Source: Streptomyces sp. NBC_00358
GTDB taxonomy: Bacteria; Actinomycetota; Actinomycetes; Streptomycetales; Streptomycetaceae
Assembly: GCF_036099295.1 (NCBI RefSeq)
Contig: NZ_CP107976.1
Span: 1,426,001 to 1,490,000 of the forward strand
Direction: 5' to 3'
Length of the DNA: 64,000 bases
Shown here: positions 7,801-15,817 of the stretch, in pieces
Numbering within the stretch: position 1 is the first letter of the stretch
Layout of the letters: each line of letters opens with the position of its first letter
The notes under the pieces: generated by a model
Seen by the model: the letters and a program-made list of their open reading frames with translations, nothing else
Database searches by the model: none
Told to the model about the DNA's origin: nothing
Program-made: the position numbers and the translations under genes

Positions 7801-9234
7801 TCACGCGTCCCGGTACGCCTCCAGGAGCCTCAGCCACACCTCGCTGACCGTCGGGTAGGACGGGACGGCGTGCCACAGGCGGTCGATCGGCACCTCGCCG
7901 ACGACGGCGACCGTCGCGGAGTGGATCAGTTCGCCGACGCCGGGGCCGACCAGTGTCAGACCGACGACGACCTCGCGGTCGAGGTCGACGACCATGCGGG
8001 CCTTGCCCCGGTAGCCGTCCGCGTAGAGTCCCGCGCCCGCGACCGAGGCCATGTCGACGTCCACGGCCCGGACCCGGTGACCGGCCTGCTCCGCCTCCGC
8101 GAGGGAGAGGCCCACGGCCGCCGCCTCGGGGTCGGTGAAGACGCACTGCGGGACGGACGCGTGGTCGGCGGTCGCGGCGTGCGCGCCCCAGGGGTCCGTC
8201 TCCAGCAGCGGCACCCCGGCGGCGCGGGCGGCGATGGCGGCGCCCGCGATCCGGGCCTGGTACTTGCCCTGATGGGTGAGCAGGGCGCGGTGGTTGACGT
8301 CGCCGACCGCGTACAGCCACTCGCTGCCGATGACCCGGAGGCTGTCGTCGACCTCGATCCACTTGCCCGGCTCCAGGCCGACCGTGTCGAGGCCCAGGTC
8401 GTCGGTGCGGGGCGCGCGGCCGGTGGCGAAGAGGATCTCGTCGGCCTCGATGCGGTCACCGGTGTCCGTGAGGGCGACCACGGTCGAGCCCTCGCGCGAG
8501 ACGGCGGTCACGGAGGTGCCGGTGCGTACGTCGGCGCCCGCCTCGGCCAGCGCCTCGGCCACCAGTTCCCCGGCGAAGGGCTCCATGCGGGGCAGCAGGC
8601 CCTTGCCGCGGACCAGGAGCGTGACCTGGGAGCCGAGTGCCTGCCAGGCCGTGGCCATCTCGGCCGCGACCACGCCGCCGCCCACCACGATCAGCCGACC
8701 GGGCACGGCGTGCGCGCTGGTGGCCTCGCGGCTCGTCCACGGCTTGACCTGGGCGAGCCCCGGCAGGTCGGGGAGCAGGGCGCGGGTGCCGGTGCAGACC
8801 GCGACCGCGTGCCGGGCGGTCAGCACCCGTCGCTCACCGTCGGGCCCGTCGACCGTCACGGTGCGCGATCCGTCGAGCCGGCCGTGCCCGCGGTAGAAGT
8901 CGGCTCCGATGCCGTCCAGCCAGGCGAGCTGGCCGTCGTCCTTCCAGTTCGAGGTGTAGTAGTCGCGGTGGGCGAGCACCGCGGGGGCGTCGAGGGGACC
9001 TTGCACCGCCTGGGAGAGGCCGGGTACCCGGCGGGCGTCGGCGCGGGCGATGGCCGGGCGGAGGAGTGCCTTGCTGGGCATGCACGCCCAGTACGAGCAC
9101 TCGCCGCCGACCAGTTCGCTCTCCACGACCGCGGTGGAGAGGCCGGCGGCGCGGGCGCGGTCGGCGACGTTCTCCCCCACGGGCCCGGCACCGAGCACCA
9201 CGACGTCGTAGGCGATGGATTCCGTTTCCGTCAT
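7801..9234 (-). CDS. FAD-dependent pyridine nucleotide-disulfide oxidoreductase
   Basis: 477-aa class I flavin disulfide reductase related to dihydrolipoamide dehydrogenase and mercuric reductase. N-terminal FAD Rossmann motif VVLGAGPVG (12-20), then the redox-active disulfide GGECSYWAC with Cys46 and Cys51 (CX4C), an NAD(P)H Rossmann segment (IVVGGGVVA), the second FAD motif (AVGDVN) and a C-terminal dimerisation domain. It lacks a lipoyl-complex context. The substrate is unknown; a small disulfide protein is possible because a thioredoxin gene is transcribed divergently 119 bp away. ATG 9234 has no Shine-Dalgarno (CAGACT lies 6 nt upstream); a longer form from 9324 would run into the intergenic region and is less likely. 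Confidence 0.88.
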   Translation of the reverse strand: MTETESIAYDVVVLGAGPVGENVADRARAAGLSTAVVESELVGGECSYWACMPSKALLRPAIARADARRVPGLSQAVQGPLDAPAVLAHRDYYTSNWKDDGQLAWLDGIGADFYRGHGRLDGSRTVTVDGPDGERRVLTARHAVAVCTGTRALLPDLPGLAQVKPWTSREATSAHAVPGRLIVVGGGVVAAEMATAWQALGSQVTLLVRGKGLLPRMEPFAGELVAEALAEAGADVRTGTSVTAVSREGSTVVALTDTGDRIEADEILFATGRAPRTDDLGLDTVGLEPGKWIEVDDSLRVIGSEWLYAVGDVNHRALLTHQGKYQARIAGAAIAARAAGVPLLETDPWGAHAATADHASVPQCVFTDPEAAAVGLSLAEAEQAGHRVRAVDVDMASVAGAGLYADGYRGKARMVVDLDREVVVGLTLVGPGVGELIHSATVAVVGEVPIDRLWHAVPSYPTVSEVWLRLLEAYRDA

Positions 9235-9353
9235 GGGGTCAGTCTGGTTGCTGGTGTGCGCCGTGGCCACACGGGTACGGGCGCGGAATACGCCCCTGAT
9301 GGGTGGCGTTGTGGAAACCGGCATGACCCTGACGTCAGGAAGAGGGAAAAGGA
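9235..9353. promoter_or_regulatory. Shared divergent promoter region (reductase/thioredoxin)
   Basis: 119 bp separate the two divergent redox genes, so both promoters must lie here. CAGACT is the candidate -10 for the reductase. GACGTC at about 9331-9336 is a palindrome upstream of the thioredoxin Shine-Dalgarno. No oxidative-stress operator could be named with confidence. Confidence 0.45.
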
Positions 9354-9731
<378 letters not shown>

Positions 9732-9761
9732 GCCCGGGGCGCGGAACACGCAGTGGGCGCC

Positions 9762-9791
9762 GGGGCCTCGGCTCCCGTACGGCCGAGCCCC
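9762..9791 (+). terminator. Terminator-like hairpin after the thioredoxin gene
   Basis: GGGGCCTCGGC (9762-9772) pairs with GCCGAGCCCC (9782-9791) with one bulged C. Between it and 9883 there are two GTCCGAGCCCGGGG repeats. Confidence 0.55.
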
Positions 9792-9883
9792 GGACCTGGT
9801 CCGGCCGCCCGGGGCCGGATGTGTCCGAGCCCGGGGTCAGGTGCGTCCGAGCCCGGGGCCGGGTGCGTCGTGGTCGTGGGTTC

Positions 9884-11320
9884 CTAGAACGGGTACCCCG
9901 CCACGTCGCCGCGCACCGTCGTCCACCGTATGTCGGTGAAGGCGTCCAGATTGGCCTCGCCGCCGAAGCGGGCGCCGGTGCCGGAGGCGGCGGTACCGCC
10001 GAAGGGCGCGACGGCCTCGTCGTTGACGGTCTGGTCGTTGATGTGGGCGATACCGGTCGGGATACGGTCGGCGAGTTCGAGGCCGAGCGCGGTGTCCCGG
10101 GTGACGATGCCCAGGGAGAGGCCGTAGGGTCCCGCGGACGCGAGGGCCGCCGCCTCCTCCAGGGTGCCGAAGGAACGGACCGGGGCGACCGGGCCGAAGA
10201 CCTCCTCCGCGTACGCCGGGGTCGCGTCGTCGACCCCGGCGAGCACCGTCGGCCGGTAGAAGAGCCGGTCGTGCGTACCGCCCGCCGCGAGCTTCGCGCC
10301 GCTCGCCGTGCTGGACTCCACCAGCCCCCGGATCTTGGCGAGTTGGGCGTCGTCGATGATGGGACCGAGGTGCACCTGTTCGCGGTGCGGGTCGCCGACG
10401 GCCAGTGAGTCGGCCTTGGCGGCGAGCCGTTCGACGTACTCCTCGTAGAGCGAGGCGTGGACCAGGTGGCGGCCGGTTGTCATGCAGATCTGGCCCTGGT
10501 GGAAGAACGAGCCCCAGGCCGCCGTGGAGATGACCGCGTCGAGATCGGCGTCCGCGAGGACGACCAGGGCGGAGTTCCCGCCCAACTCCAGGTGCGCGCG
10601 CTTGAGATGGCGGCCCGCCGCCTCACCGACCGCACGCCCCGCCGCGGTCGAGCCGGTGAAGGAGATGACCGGTACGAGCGGGTCGGCGACCAGGGCGCGG
10701 CCGGCGTCGGGGCCACCGGGCAGTACCTGCAGCAGCCCGTCCGGAAGTCCCGCCGCGGCGAAGACGGCGGCGAGCGCGAGGCCGCCGCACACGGCCGTGC
10801 GCGGATCCGGCTTCAGCACGACGCCGTTGCCGAGCGCGAGTGCCGGGGCGACCGAGCGGATCGAGAGGATCAGCGGCGCGTTGAAGGGCGCGATCACACC
10901 CACGACACCGACCGGGACACGGCGCGTGTACGACAGGCGGGGCGCCTCCGAGGGCAGGACCTGGCCCGTCGGGCGCGAGGCGAGGGCCGCCGCCTCGTAG
11001 CACTCCTGGGCGGCGACGTGCAGCTCGAAGTCCGCCTTGCCGGGGATGGAGCCGGACTCCCGCACGATCCACTCGCGCAGTTCGTCGGCGTGCGTGGCGA
11101 ACAGGTCCCCGGCCCTGCGCAGTACGGCGGCGCGCGCGAAGTGCGGGGTCGTGGCCCACGCGGTCTGCGCGGCGCGAGAGGTCCGCGCGGCCGTCGCGAT
11201 GTCCTCGGCGGCGGCGAGCGTGACGGTACCGAGGCCCTCGCCGGTGGCGGGCTCGGTGACGGTGTACTCATCGCCCGACAGGGGGCGGGACTGCCAGGTC
11301 GTGGGGTCGAGCAACGGCAT
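9884..11320 (-). CDS. Aldehyde dehydrogenase (benzaldehyde/vanillin dehydrogenase type)
   Basis: 478-aa NAD(P)+-dependent aldehyde dehydrogenase oxidising an aldehyde to its acid. The cofactor fold includes FTGSTAAGRAVGE; the catalytic Glu lies in LELGGNSALVV and the catalytic Cys in HQGQICMTTGR. The overall pattern resembles benzaldehyde or vanillin dehydrogenases. GGAGAG in front of ATG 11320 makes this a better start than the ATG 21 bases upstream. It follows the 4-hydroxybenzoate hydroxylase gene by 17 bp on the same strand, so the pair could take 4-hydroxybenzaldehyde to 4-hydroxybenzoate to protocatechuate. That substrate is inferred from context. Confidence 0.88.
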   Translation of the reverse strand: MPLLDPTTWQSRPLSGDEYTVTEPATGEGLGTVTLAAAEDIATAARTSRAAQTAWATTPHFARAAVLRRAGDLFATHADELREWIVRESGSIPGKADFELHVAAQECYEAAALASRPTGQVLPSEAPRLSYTRRVPVGVVGVIAPFNAPLILSIRSVAPALALGNGVVLKPDPRTAVCGGLALAAVFAAAGLPDGLLQVLPGGPDAGRALVADPLVPVISFTGSTAAGRAVGEAAGRHLKRAHLELGGNSALVVLADADLDAVISTAAWGSFFHQGQICMTTGRHLVHASLYEEYVERLAAKADSLAVGDPHREQVHLGPIIDDAQLAKIRGLVESSTASGAKLAAGGTHDRLFYRPTVLAGVDDATPAYAEEVFGPVAPVRSFGTLEEAAALASAGPYGLSLGIVTRDTALGLELADRIPTGIAHINDQTVNDEAVAPFGGTAASGTGARFGGEANLDAFTDIRWTTVRGDVAGYPF

Positions 11321-11337
11321 GTCGGCTCTCCGATCGT

Positions 11338-12552
11338 TCACTGATCACCAGCGGGACCCGGCAGGTCCCGACCGGTCGGGGCGAGCGGAAGTCCCGTGTA
11401 GTTCGCGGCCAGTTCGGCGGCGGCGGGGCGGGACGCCGTGATCCGGCGCAGTCGCGCGAGCTGCATCCGGTGTTCGAAGGCATCCCCATCTGGTTGAGCG
11501 TGCAACATCTTAGTCATGTCGTACGAGAAGCGCGTCGCCTGCCACACCCGTTCGAGGGCCAACTCCGAGTAGAGGTCGAGGAGTTCGGTCGACCCGGTGC
11601 GGTGCAGTTCGGCGAAGCCGCGTGCCAGGACCCGTACGTCGGACACCGCGAGATTGAGCCCCTTCGCACCGGTCGGCGGCACGATGTGCGCGGCGTCCCC
11701 GGCCAGGAAGAGCCGCCCGTGACGCATCGGTTCGTGCACCCAACTGCGCATCGGGGTGACCGACTTGGCGGTGACGGGGCCGCGTTCCAGCCGCCAGTCC
11801 CCGTCGACCGAGAACCGCGCGGCCAGTTCGTCCCAGACCCGTCCGTCGGGCCAGTCGGCGGTGTCGGTGCCGTTCGGGACCTGGAGGTAGAGCCGCGACA
11901 CCGACGGGGAGCGCATGCTGTGCAGGGCGAAGCCGGTGGCGCCCCGGGCGTAGATCAACTCCTCGCAGGAGGGGGGCACGTCGGCGAGGATGCCGAGCCA
12001 GGAGTACGGGTAGTCGTGCGCGTACGAGCGGCTCGTGCCGGCCGGGAACGCGGAGCGCGCGATGCCGTGGGAGCCGTCGCAGCCCACCACCCAGTCACAG
12101 CTCAGCGTCCGCTCCCGCCCCTCGTGCAGGAACCGCACGACGGGGGTGCCACTCTCCGGCTTCTCCACCGCGAGCGCCTCGGCCTCGAACAACAGGGGTG
12201 GTCCGTCTTCGAGTTGGAGAGCGACGAGATCCTTCACGATCTCCGTCTGGGCATAGATCGTGACGGTGCGGCCGCCGGTGAGCCCGGGGAAGTCGACGTG
12301 GTGGCGCTCGCCCTCGAAGCGCAGCTCGATGCCGCGGTGGACCAGGCCCTCCGCGTCCAGCCGCTCGCCCGCTCCGCAGGCGCGCAGCGCGTCGACCGTG
12401 CCCTGCTCCAGCATGCCGGCCCGCTGGCGCCGCTCCACGTACGCGCGGGTCCGGCTCTCCAGGACGACACAGCCGATCCCCGTCCGGTGCAGCAGCCGGG
12501 CCAGCAGAAGCCCTGCCGGGCCGCCGCCGATGATGCCGACCGTGGTCCGCAT
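11338..12552 (-). CDS. pobA: 4-hydroxybenzoate 3-monooxygenase
   Basis: 404-aa class A flavin monooxygenase converting 4-hydroxybenzoate to protocatechuate with NAD(P)H and O2. It has the N-terminal FAD motif GIIGGGPAG (5-13), the conserved RAGMLEQGTVD segment typical of PobA, the DG motif VVGCDGSHG, and the second FAD motif GDAAHIVPPTGAKGLNLA. Length is close to Pseudomonas PobA (394 aa). GGAGG lies 6 nt before ATG 12552, so the in-frame start 45 bases upstream is rejected. It is first in a two-gene operon with the aldehyde dehydrogenase. Ring-cleavage genes (pca) are not in the window. Confidence 0.92.
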   Translation of the reverse strand: MRTTVGIIGGGPAGLLLARLLHRTGIGCVVLESRTRAYVERRQRAGMLEQGTVDALRACGAGERLDAEGLVHRGIELRFEGERHHVDFPGLTGGRTVTIYAQTEIVKDLVALQLEDGPPLLFEAEALAVEKPESGTPVVRFLHEGRERTLSCDWVVGCDGSHGIARSAFPAGTSRSYAHDYPYSWLGILADVPPSCEELIYARGATGFALHSMRSPSVSRLYLQVPNGTDTADWPDGRVWDELAARFSVDGDWRLERGPVTAKSVTPMRSWVHEPMRHGRLFLAGDAAHIVPPTGAKGLNLAVSDVRVLARGFAELHRTGSTELLDLYSELALERVWQATRFSYDMTKMLHAQPDGDAFEHRMQLARLRRITASRPAAAELAANYTGLPLAPTGRDLPGPAGDQ

Positions 12553-12646
12553 GACGCGCCTCCGGAGTCCGATGCCGCCGGGGCGAGGCTCCGGCACGGG
12601 GACCCGCCCGGCCGCGCACCGGCCGGGCGAACAGGCCCAGCCTCCC

Positions 12647-13681
12647 TCAGCTCGACGCGCGGTGCACCACTCGTGCTCCCAGCACCTCGTGCGTCTCGGA
12701 CTCGCGGCCCGGTTCGCGGACCGCTCGGTCGACCAGTTCGGCGAGGTCGCGGCCGGAGGGCAGCTCGATGTGGACGGTGCTCAGCCGGGGCCGCAGCAGC
12801 CGGCCGAGCACGAGATCGTCGGCGCCGACGACGGCGGTCCCGTCCGGGACGGCGATCCCCTCGTCCTGCAGGGCGCGCATCAGGAGCATCGCGTACTCGT
12901 CGTTGTAGGCGAAGACGGCGTCCAGGCCCAGCGCACGCCAGCGCGCCGCGAGCCGGGCGGCGGCCTCCTCCTCGTACGCCAGGGGCAGCTCGGTGACCGT
13001 CGCGTCCGCACCCTGCAGGGCCCGCCGCACGCCGTCGAGGCGGGGCCGGGCGAAGATCTCCAGGCCGCTCTCCTCGGGCATCACCACGCCGACCCGGCGG
13101 CGGCCCCGGGACAGCAGATGGACACCCGCGCAGTGGCCGACCCTGCCGTGGTCCATGAGCAGCGCGTGGGCGCCCTCGACCCGTTCGGGGCCGAGCGTGA
13201 CCACGGCGCGGGCGCCGGCCCGCTTGAGGACCGCGACGCCCTGCGGGCCGAGCCCGCTGCCGGGCACGAGGACCGCGACCGGCCGCAGCTCGGCCCAGGC
13301 GCGGGCGGCCTCGTCGCCGCGCAGTCCGACGCTGCCGTACTGCACGACGGTGTAGTCGAGGCGGCCGAGCGCCGACTGGAGCTCGGCGAAGAACCGGTGG
13401 TACAGGGGACCCACGGGCACGCTCGGGGCGGGCATCAGGACCATGCGGCTGTGTCCGGCGCGCAGACTGCGGGCGGCCGCGTGCGGGACGTACCCGAGTT
13501 CCTCGGCGGCCTCGCGGACCCGGAGCCGGGTGGGTTCACTGATCCGGACGGCGCTGGTGTTGTTCAGGACGTACGAGACGGTCGCGCGCGAGACTCCCGC
13601 GAGGCGTGCCACATCGGCACTGGTCGGCACGGGTCGTTGTGCGGGCGCCGGGTGGGCGGACTGCTTCGGTATCTGCACCAT
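12647..13681 (-). CDS. LacI family transcriptional regulator
   Basis: 344-aa LacI/GalR-type repressor. The helix-turn-helix is TSADVARLAGVSRATVSYVL (about residues 20-39), followed by the hinge helix region and a periplasmic-binding-protein-like effector domain to the C-terminus. Usual ligands are sugars, but neighbours are aromatic-acid genes on one side and a divergent amidase on the other, so the ligand is unclear. PobA is more often controlled by IclR- or AraC-type regulators, which makes this context slightly unusual. ATG 13681 is chosen because GGAAGG lies 12 nt upstream; the ATG at 13693 directly abuts that site. Confidence 0.85.
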   Translation of the reverse strand: MVQIPKQSAHPAPAQRPVPTSADVARLAGVSRATVSYVLNNTSAVRISEPTRLRVREAAEELGYVPHAAARSLRAGHSRMVLMPAPSVPVGPLYHRFFAELQSALGRLDYTVVQYGSVGLRGDEAARAWAELRPVAVLVPGSGLGPQGVAVLKRAGARAVVTLGPERVEGAHALLMDHGRVGHCAGVHLLSRGRRRVGVVMPEESGLEIFARPRLDGVRRALQGADATVTELPLAYEEEAAARLAARWRALGLDAVFAYNDEYAMLLMRALQDEGIAVPDGTAVVGADDLVLGRLLRPRLSTVHIELPSGRDLAELVDRAVREPGRESETHEVLGARVVHRASS

Positions 13682-13809
13682 GACGTACCGCATCCTTCCA
13701 GGGGCCCGAACGGCGCCGTGTGCCGGGGCCGTCCGGCGGGCCGCCCGGAACATGGAACTGCCGCTTCCGCAAAGGAGGTTGAGGGCCCTGTACCGGTGGG
13801 CCGACCCAG

Positions 13810-13833
13810 AGGTTACCGTTCGGTAGACAACCT
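13810..13833. promoter_or_regulatory. Nested inverted repeat upstream of the amidase gene
   Basis: AGGTT (13810-13814) and AACCT (13829-13833) flank TACCG-TT-CGGTA (13814-13825). The palindromic ACCGNNCGGT core resembles operators of TetR-type or LacI-type repressors. It ends 18 bp before the amidase ATG and lies between the divergent regulator and amidase. Confidence 0.5.
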
Positions 13834-13851
13834 GCTTCGGAGGTGACCCGG

Positions 13852-15276
13852 ATGGCTCCCGACCGTGCCCCAGGACTGACGGAGAGCGTGCGTGCGCTGG
13901 CCGCGGGCGAGGTGAGTTCGCGCGAGCTGGTCGAGCGGACGCTCGCCCGGATCGAGGCGGCCCGGCCCACCGTGAACGCCTTCCGGCTGGTGCGCGCCGA
14001 GGCGGCCCTCGCGGAGGCCGACGCGGCGGACCGGGAACTGGCGGCGGGCCGGCGGCTGCCGCTGCTCGGGGTGCCGCTGGCGGTCAAGGACGACATGGAC
14101 GTGGCGGGCGAGCCGACCGCGTTCGGCTGCCCGGGCGACTTCCCGCCGGTGGCCGAGGACGGCGAGGCGGTACGCCGGCTGCGCGCGGCCGGTGCGGTCG
14201 TCATCGGCAAGACCAACACCTGCGAGCTGGGCCAGTGGCCCTTCACCGAGGGCCCGGCCTTCGGCGCGACCCGCAATCCCTGGCACCACGGGCACACTCC
14301 GGGCGGCTCGTCGGGGGGCTCCGCCGCCGCCGTGGCCGCGGGTCTGGTCCCCGCCGCGCTGGGCTCGGACGGCGCGGGCTCCGTGCGCATCCCGGCCGCC
14401 TGGACCCACTTGATCGGCATCAAGCCGCAGCGCGGCCGGATCTCGACCTGGCCGCGCCCGGAGTCCTTCCACGGCATCACGGTCAACGGCACGCTCGCCC
14501 GCACGGTCGCGGACGCGGCGCTGCTGCTGGACGCGGCGAGCGGCAGCCACGACGGCGATCTGCACCGGCCCGCCGCGCTGCGGGTCCGCGACGCCGTCGG
14601 CCGCGATCCGGGCCGGCTGCGCATCGCGCTGTCGCTGAAGCCGCCGTTCACCGCGGTGCCCGCACGGCTCGACCCCGCCGTACGGGCGAAGGTGCTCGCG
14701 CTCGCGGAGCGGCTCGCCGGACTCGGGCACACGGTGGAGGAGGCCGAGCCGCGCTACGGACGGATCGGGCTCACGTTCGTCCCGCGCGCCACGGCGGGCA
14801 TCGCGGAACGCGTGCGCGACACGCCGTTCCCCGAACTCCTCGACCGCCGCACGCACGACGCCGCGCGCCTCGGCCGGCTGCTCGGCGGGGCTCCGCTGCG
14901 GGCGGCCCGCCGCGCCGAGGGCGCGCTCCAGGTCCGTATCGGCGCGCTCTTCGACACCTACGACGTACTGCTCGCGCCGACGACCGCCGCTCCCCCGCCC
15001 CCGATCGGCGCGATGCTCGGCCTCAGCGGCTTCGGCACCGACCGGGCCATGATCGCCGCCTGTCCTTACGCCTGGCCGTGGAACATCCTCGGCTGGCCGG
15101 GCGTGAACGTCCCCGCGGGCTTCGTCGGCGAAGGGCTCCCGGTCGGCGCGCAGTTGCTCGGCCCGGCGGACAGCGAGCCGTTGCTGGTGTCGCTGGCCGC
15201 GCAGTTGGAGGCGGACCGGCGCTGGCACGAGCAGTGGCCGTCGTACGAAGCCGTGGCGGACTCCCCCGCCGCGTAA
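13852..15276 (+). CDS. Amidase (amidase-signature family)
   Basis: 474-aa amidase-signature hydrolase using a Ser-cisSer-Lys triad. The Lys is in AVKDDMD (Lys79), the cis-Ser in PGGSSGGSAAA (about 153-154) and the nucleophile in GSDGAGSVRIPA (Ser177). It hydrolyses carboxamides; the substrate is unknown and it lacks a GatA-type operon context. GGAGG lies 8 nt before ATG 13852, and the GTG at 13843 overlaps that site, so the ATG is preferred. The gene is divergent from the LacI regulator. Confidence 0.88.
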   Translation: MAPDRAPGLTESVRALAAGEVSSRELVERTLARIEAARPTVNAFRLVRAEAALAEADAADRELAAGRRLPLLGVPLAVKDDMDVAGEPTAFGCPGDFPPVAEDGEAVRRLRAAGAVVIGKTNTCELGQWPFTEGPAFGATRNPWHHGHTPGGSSGGSAAAVAAGLVPAALGSDGAGSVRIPAAWTHLIGIKPQRGRISTWPRPESFHGITVNGTLARTVADAALLLDAASGSHDGDLHRPAALRVRDAVGRDPGRLRIALSLKPPFTAVPARLDPAVRAKVLALAERLAGLGHTVEEAEPRYGRIGLTFVPRATAGIAERVRDTPFPELLDRRTHDAARLGRLLGGAPLRAARRAEGALQVRIGALFDTYDVLLAPTTAAPPPPIGAMLGLSGFGTDRAMIAACPYAWPWNILGWPGVNVPAGFVGEGLPVGAQLLGPADSEPLLVSLAAQLEADRRWHEQWPSYEAVADSPAA

Positions 15277-15302
15277 CGGAGTTCCGGCCTTACGCTGTGG
15301 CC

Positions 15303-15521
15303 ATGGACGATGCGTCGATGGTCGGTTTGATGGGACGGGTGACCGGCACGGTCGGCCCCGGGCTCGTCGGCGAGGTGATCGTCCGGGTGCGCGGCGGCGC
15401 CGAGCACTTCCTCGCCTATCCGGCCGCGCCGCGGGACCGCATCGAGCGGGGCACGGTGGTGATGGTGGTGGAGTACCTGCCGCCGCGCACGGTGTACGTC
15501 TCGGCCGCGTACGACAACTGA
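15303..15521 (+). CDS. Small NfeD-like OB-fold protein
   Basis: 72-aa protein. The pattern GLMGRVTGTVGPGLVGEVIVRV, followed by GTVVMVVEYLPPRTVYV, is a five-strand OB-fold of the type found at the C-terminus of NfeD proteins. NfeD proteins partner with flotillin/SPFH proteins at the membrane, and a flotillin gene lies 296 bp downstream on the same strand, so this may be a free-standing NfeD-type OB partner. It has no signal or membrane segment. ATG 15303 lacks a Shine-Dalgarno; TACGCT (15291-15296) is 6 nt upstream, suggesting a leaderless mRNA. Confidence 0.75.
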   Translation: MDDASMVGLMGRVTGTVGPGLVGEVIVRVRGGAEHFLAYPAAPRDRIERGTVVMVVEYLPPRTVYVSAAYDN

Positions 15522-15560
15522 CGGCGCCCCGGAACGCCACGCGTTCCGCGCTGCCGGACA

Positions 15561-15630
15561 GCCGGAGTTCCCCACCACCGGCCGGCCGGCGTTCCCCACC
15601 ACCGGACGGTCCGGCGCCCCACCACCGGAC
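15561..15630. repeat. Three tandem 23-24 bp repeats
   Basis: Units at 15561-15583, 15584-15607 and 15608-15630 share the core CCCCACCACCGG with a GGCCGG spacer. They lie between the OB-fold and flotillin genes, are non-coding and have no known function. Confidence 0.7.
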
Positions 15631-15785
15631 GGCCGGCGACCCTCGCGCCGAGCGGCCGACTCGCCCCGCCCGTACGACAGTTGAGCTGCCTTCGTCCCAG
15701 GTGAGAACCGTATGCATCAAGAACGCAACAAGGAATCGCCGCCCTCTGTACCCGGGTGTCGGCGAGGAGCACACTCCCTTCGTTC

Positions 15786-15802
15786 GGTGCCGATAGGGCA
15801 CC
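15786..15802 (+). promoter_or_regulatory. Inverted repeat before the flotillin gene
   Basis: GGTGCC (15786-15791) and GGCACC (15797-15802) flank GATAG, about 15 bp before the flotillin start and just before its AGGGGG site. It could be an operator or a small 5'-UTR hairpin. Confidence 0.4.
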
Positions 15803-15817
15803 ATCCAAAGGGGGCGT

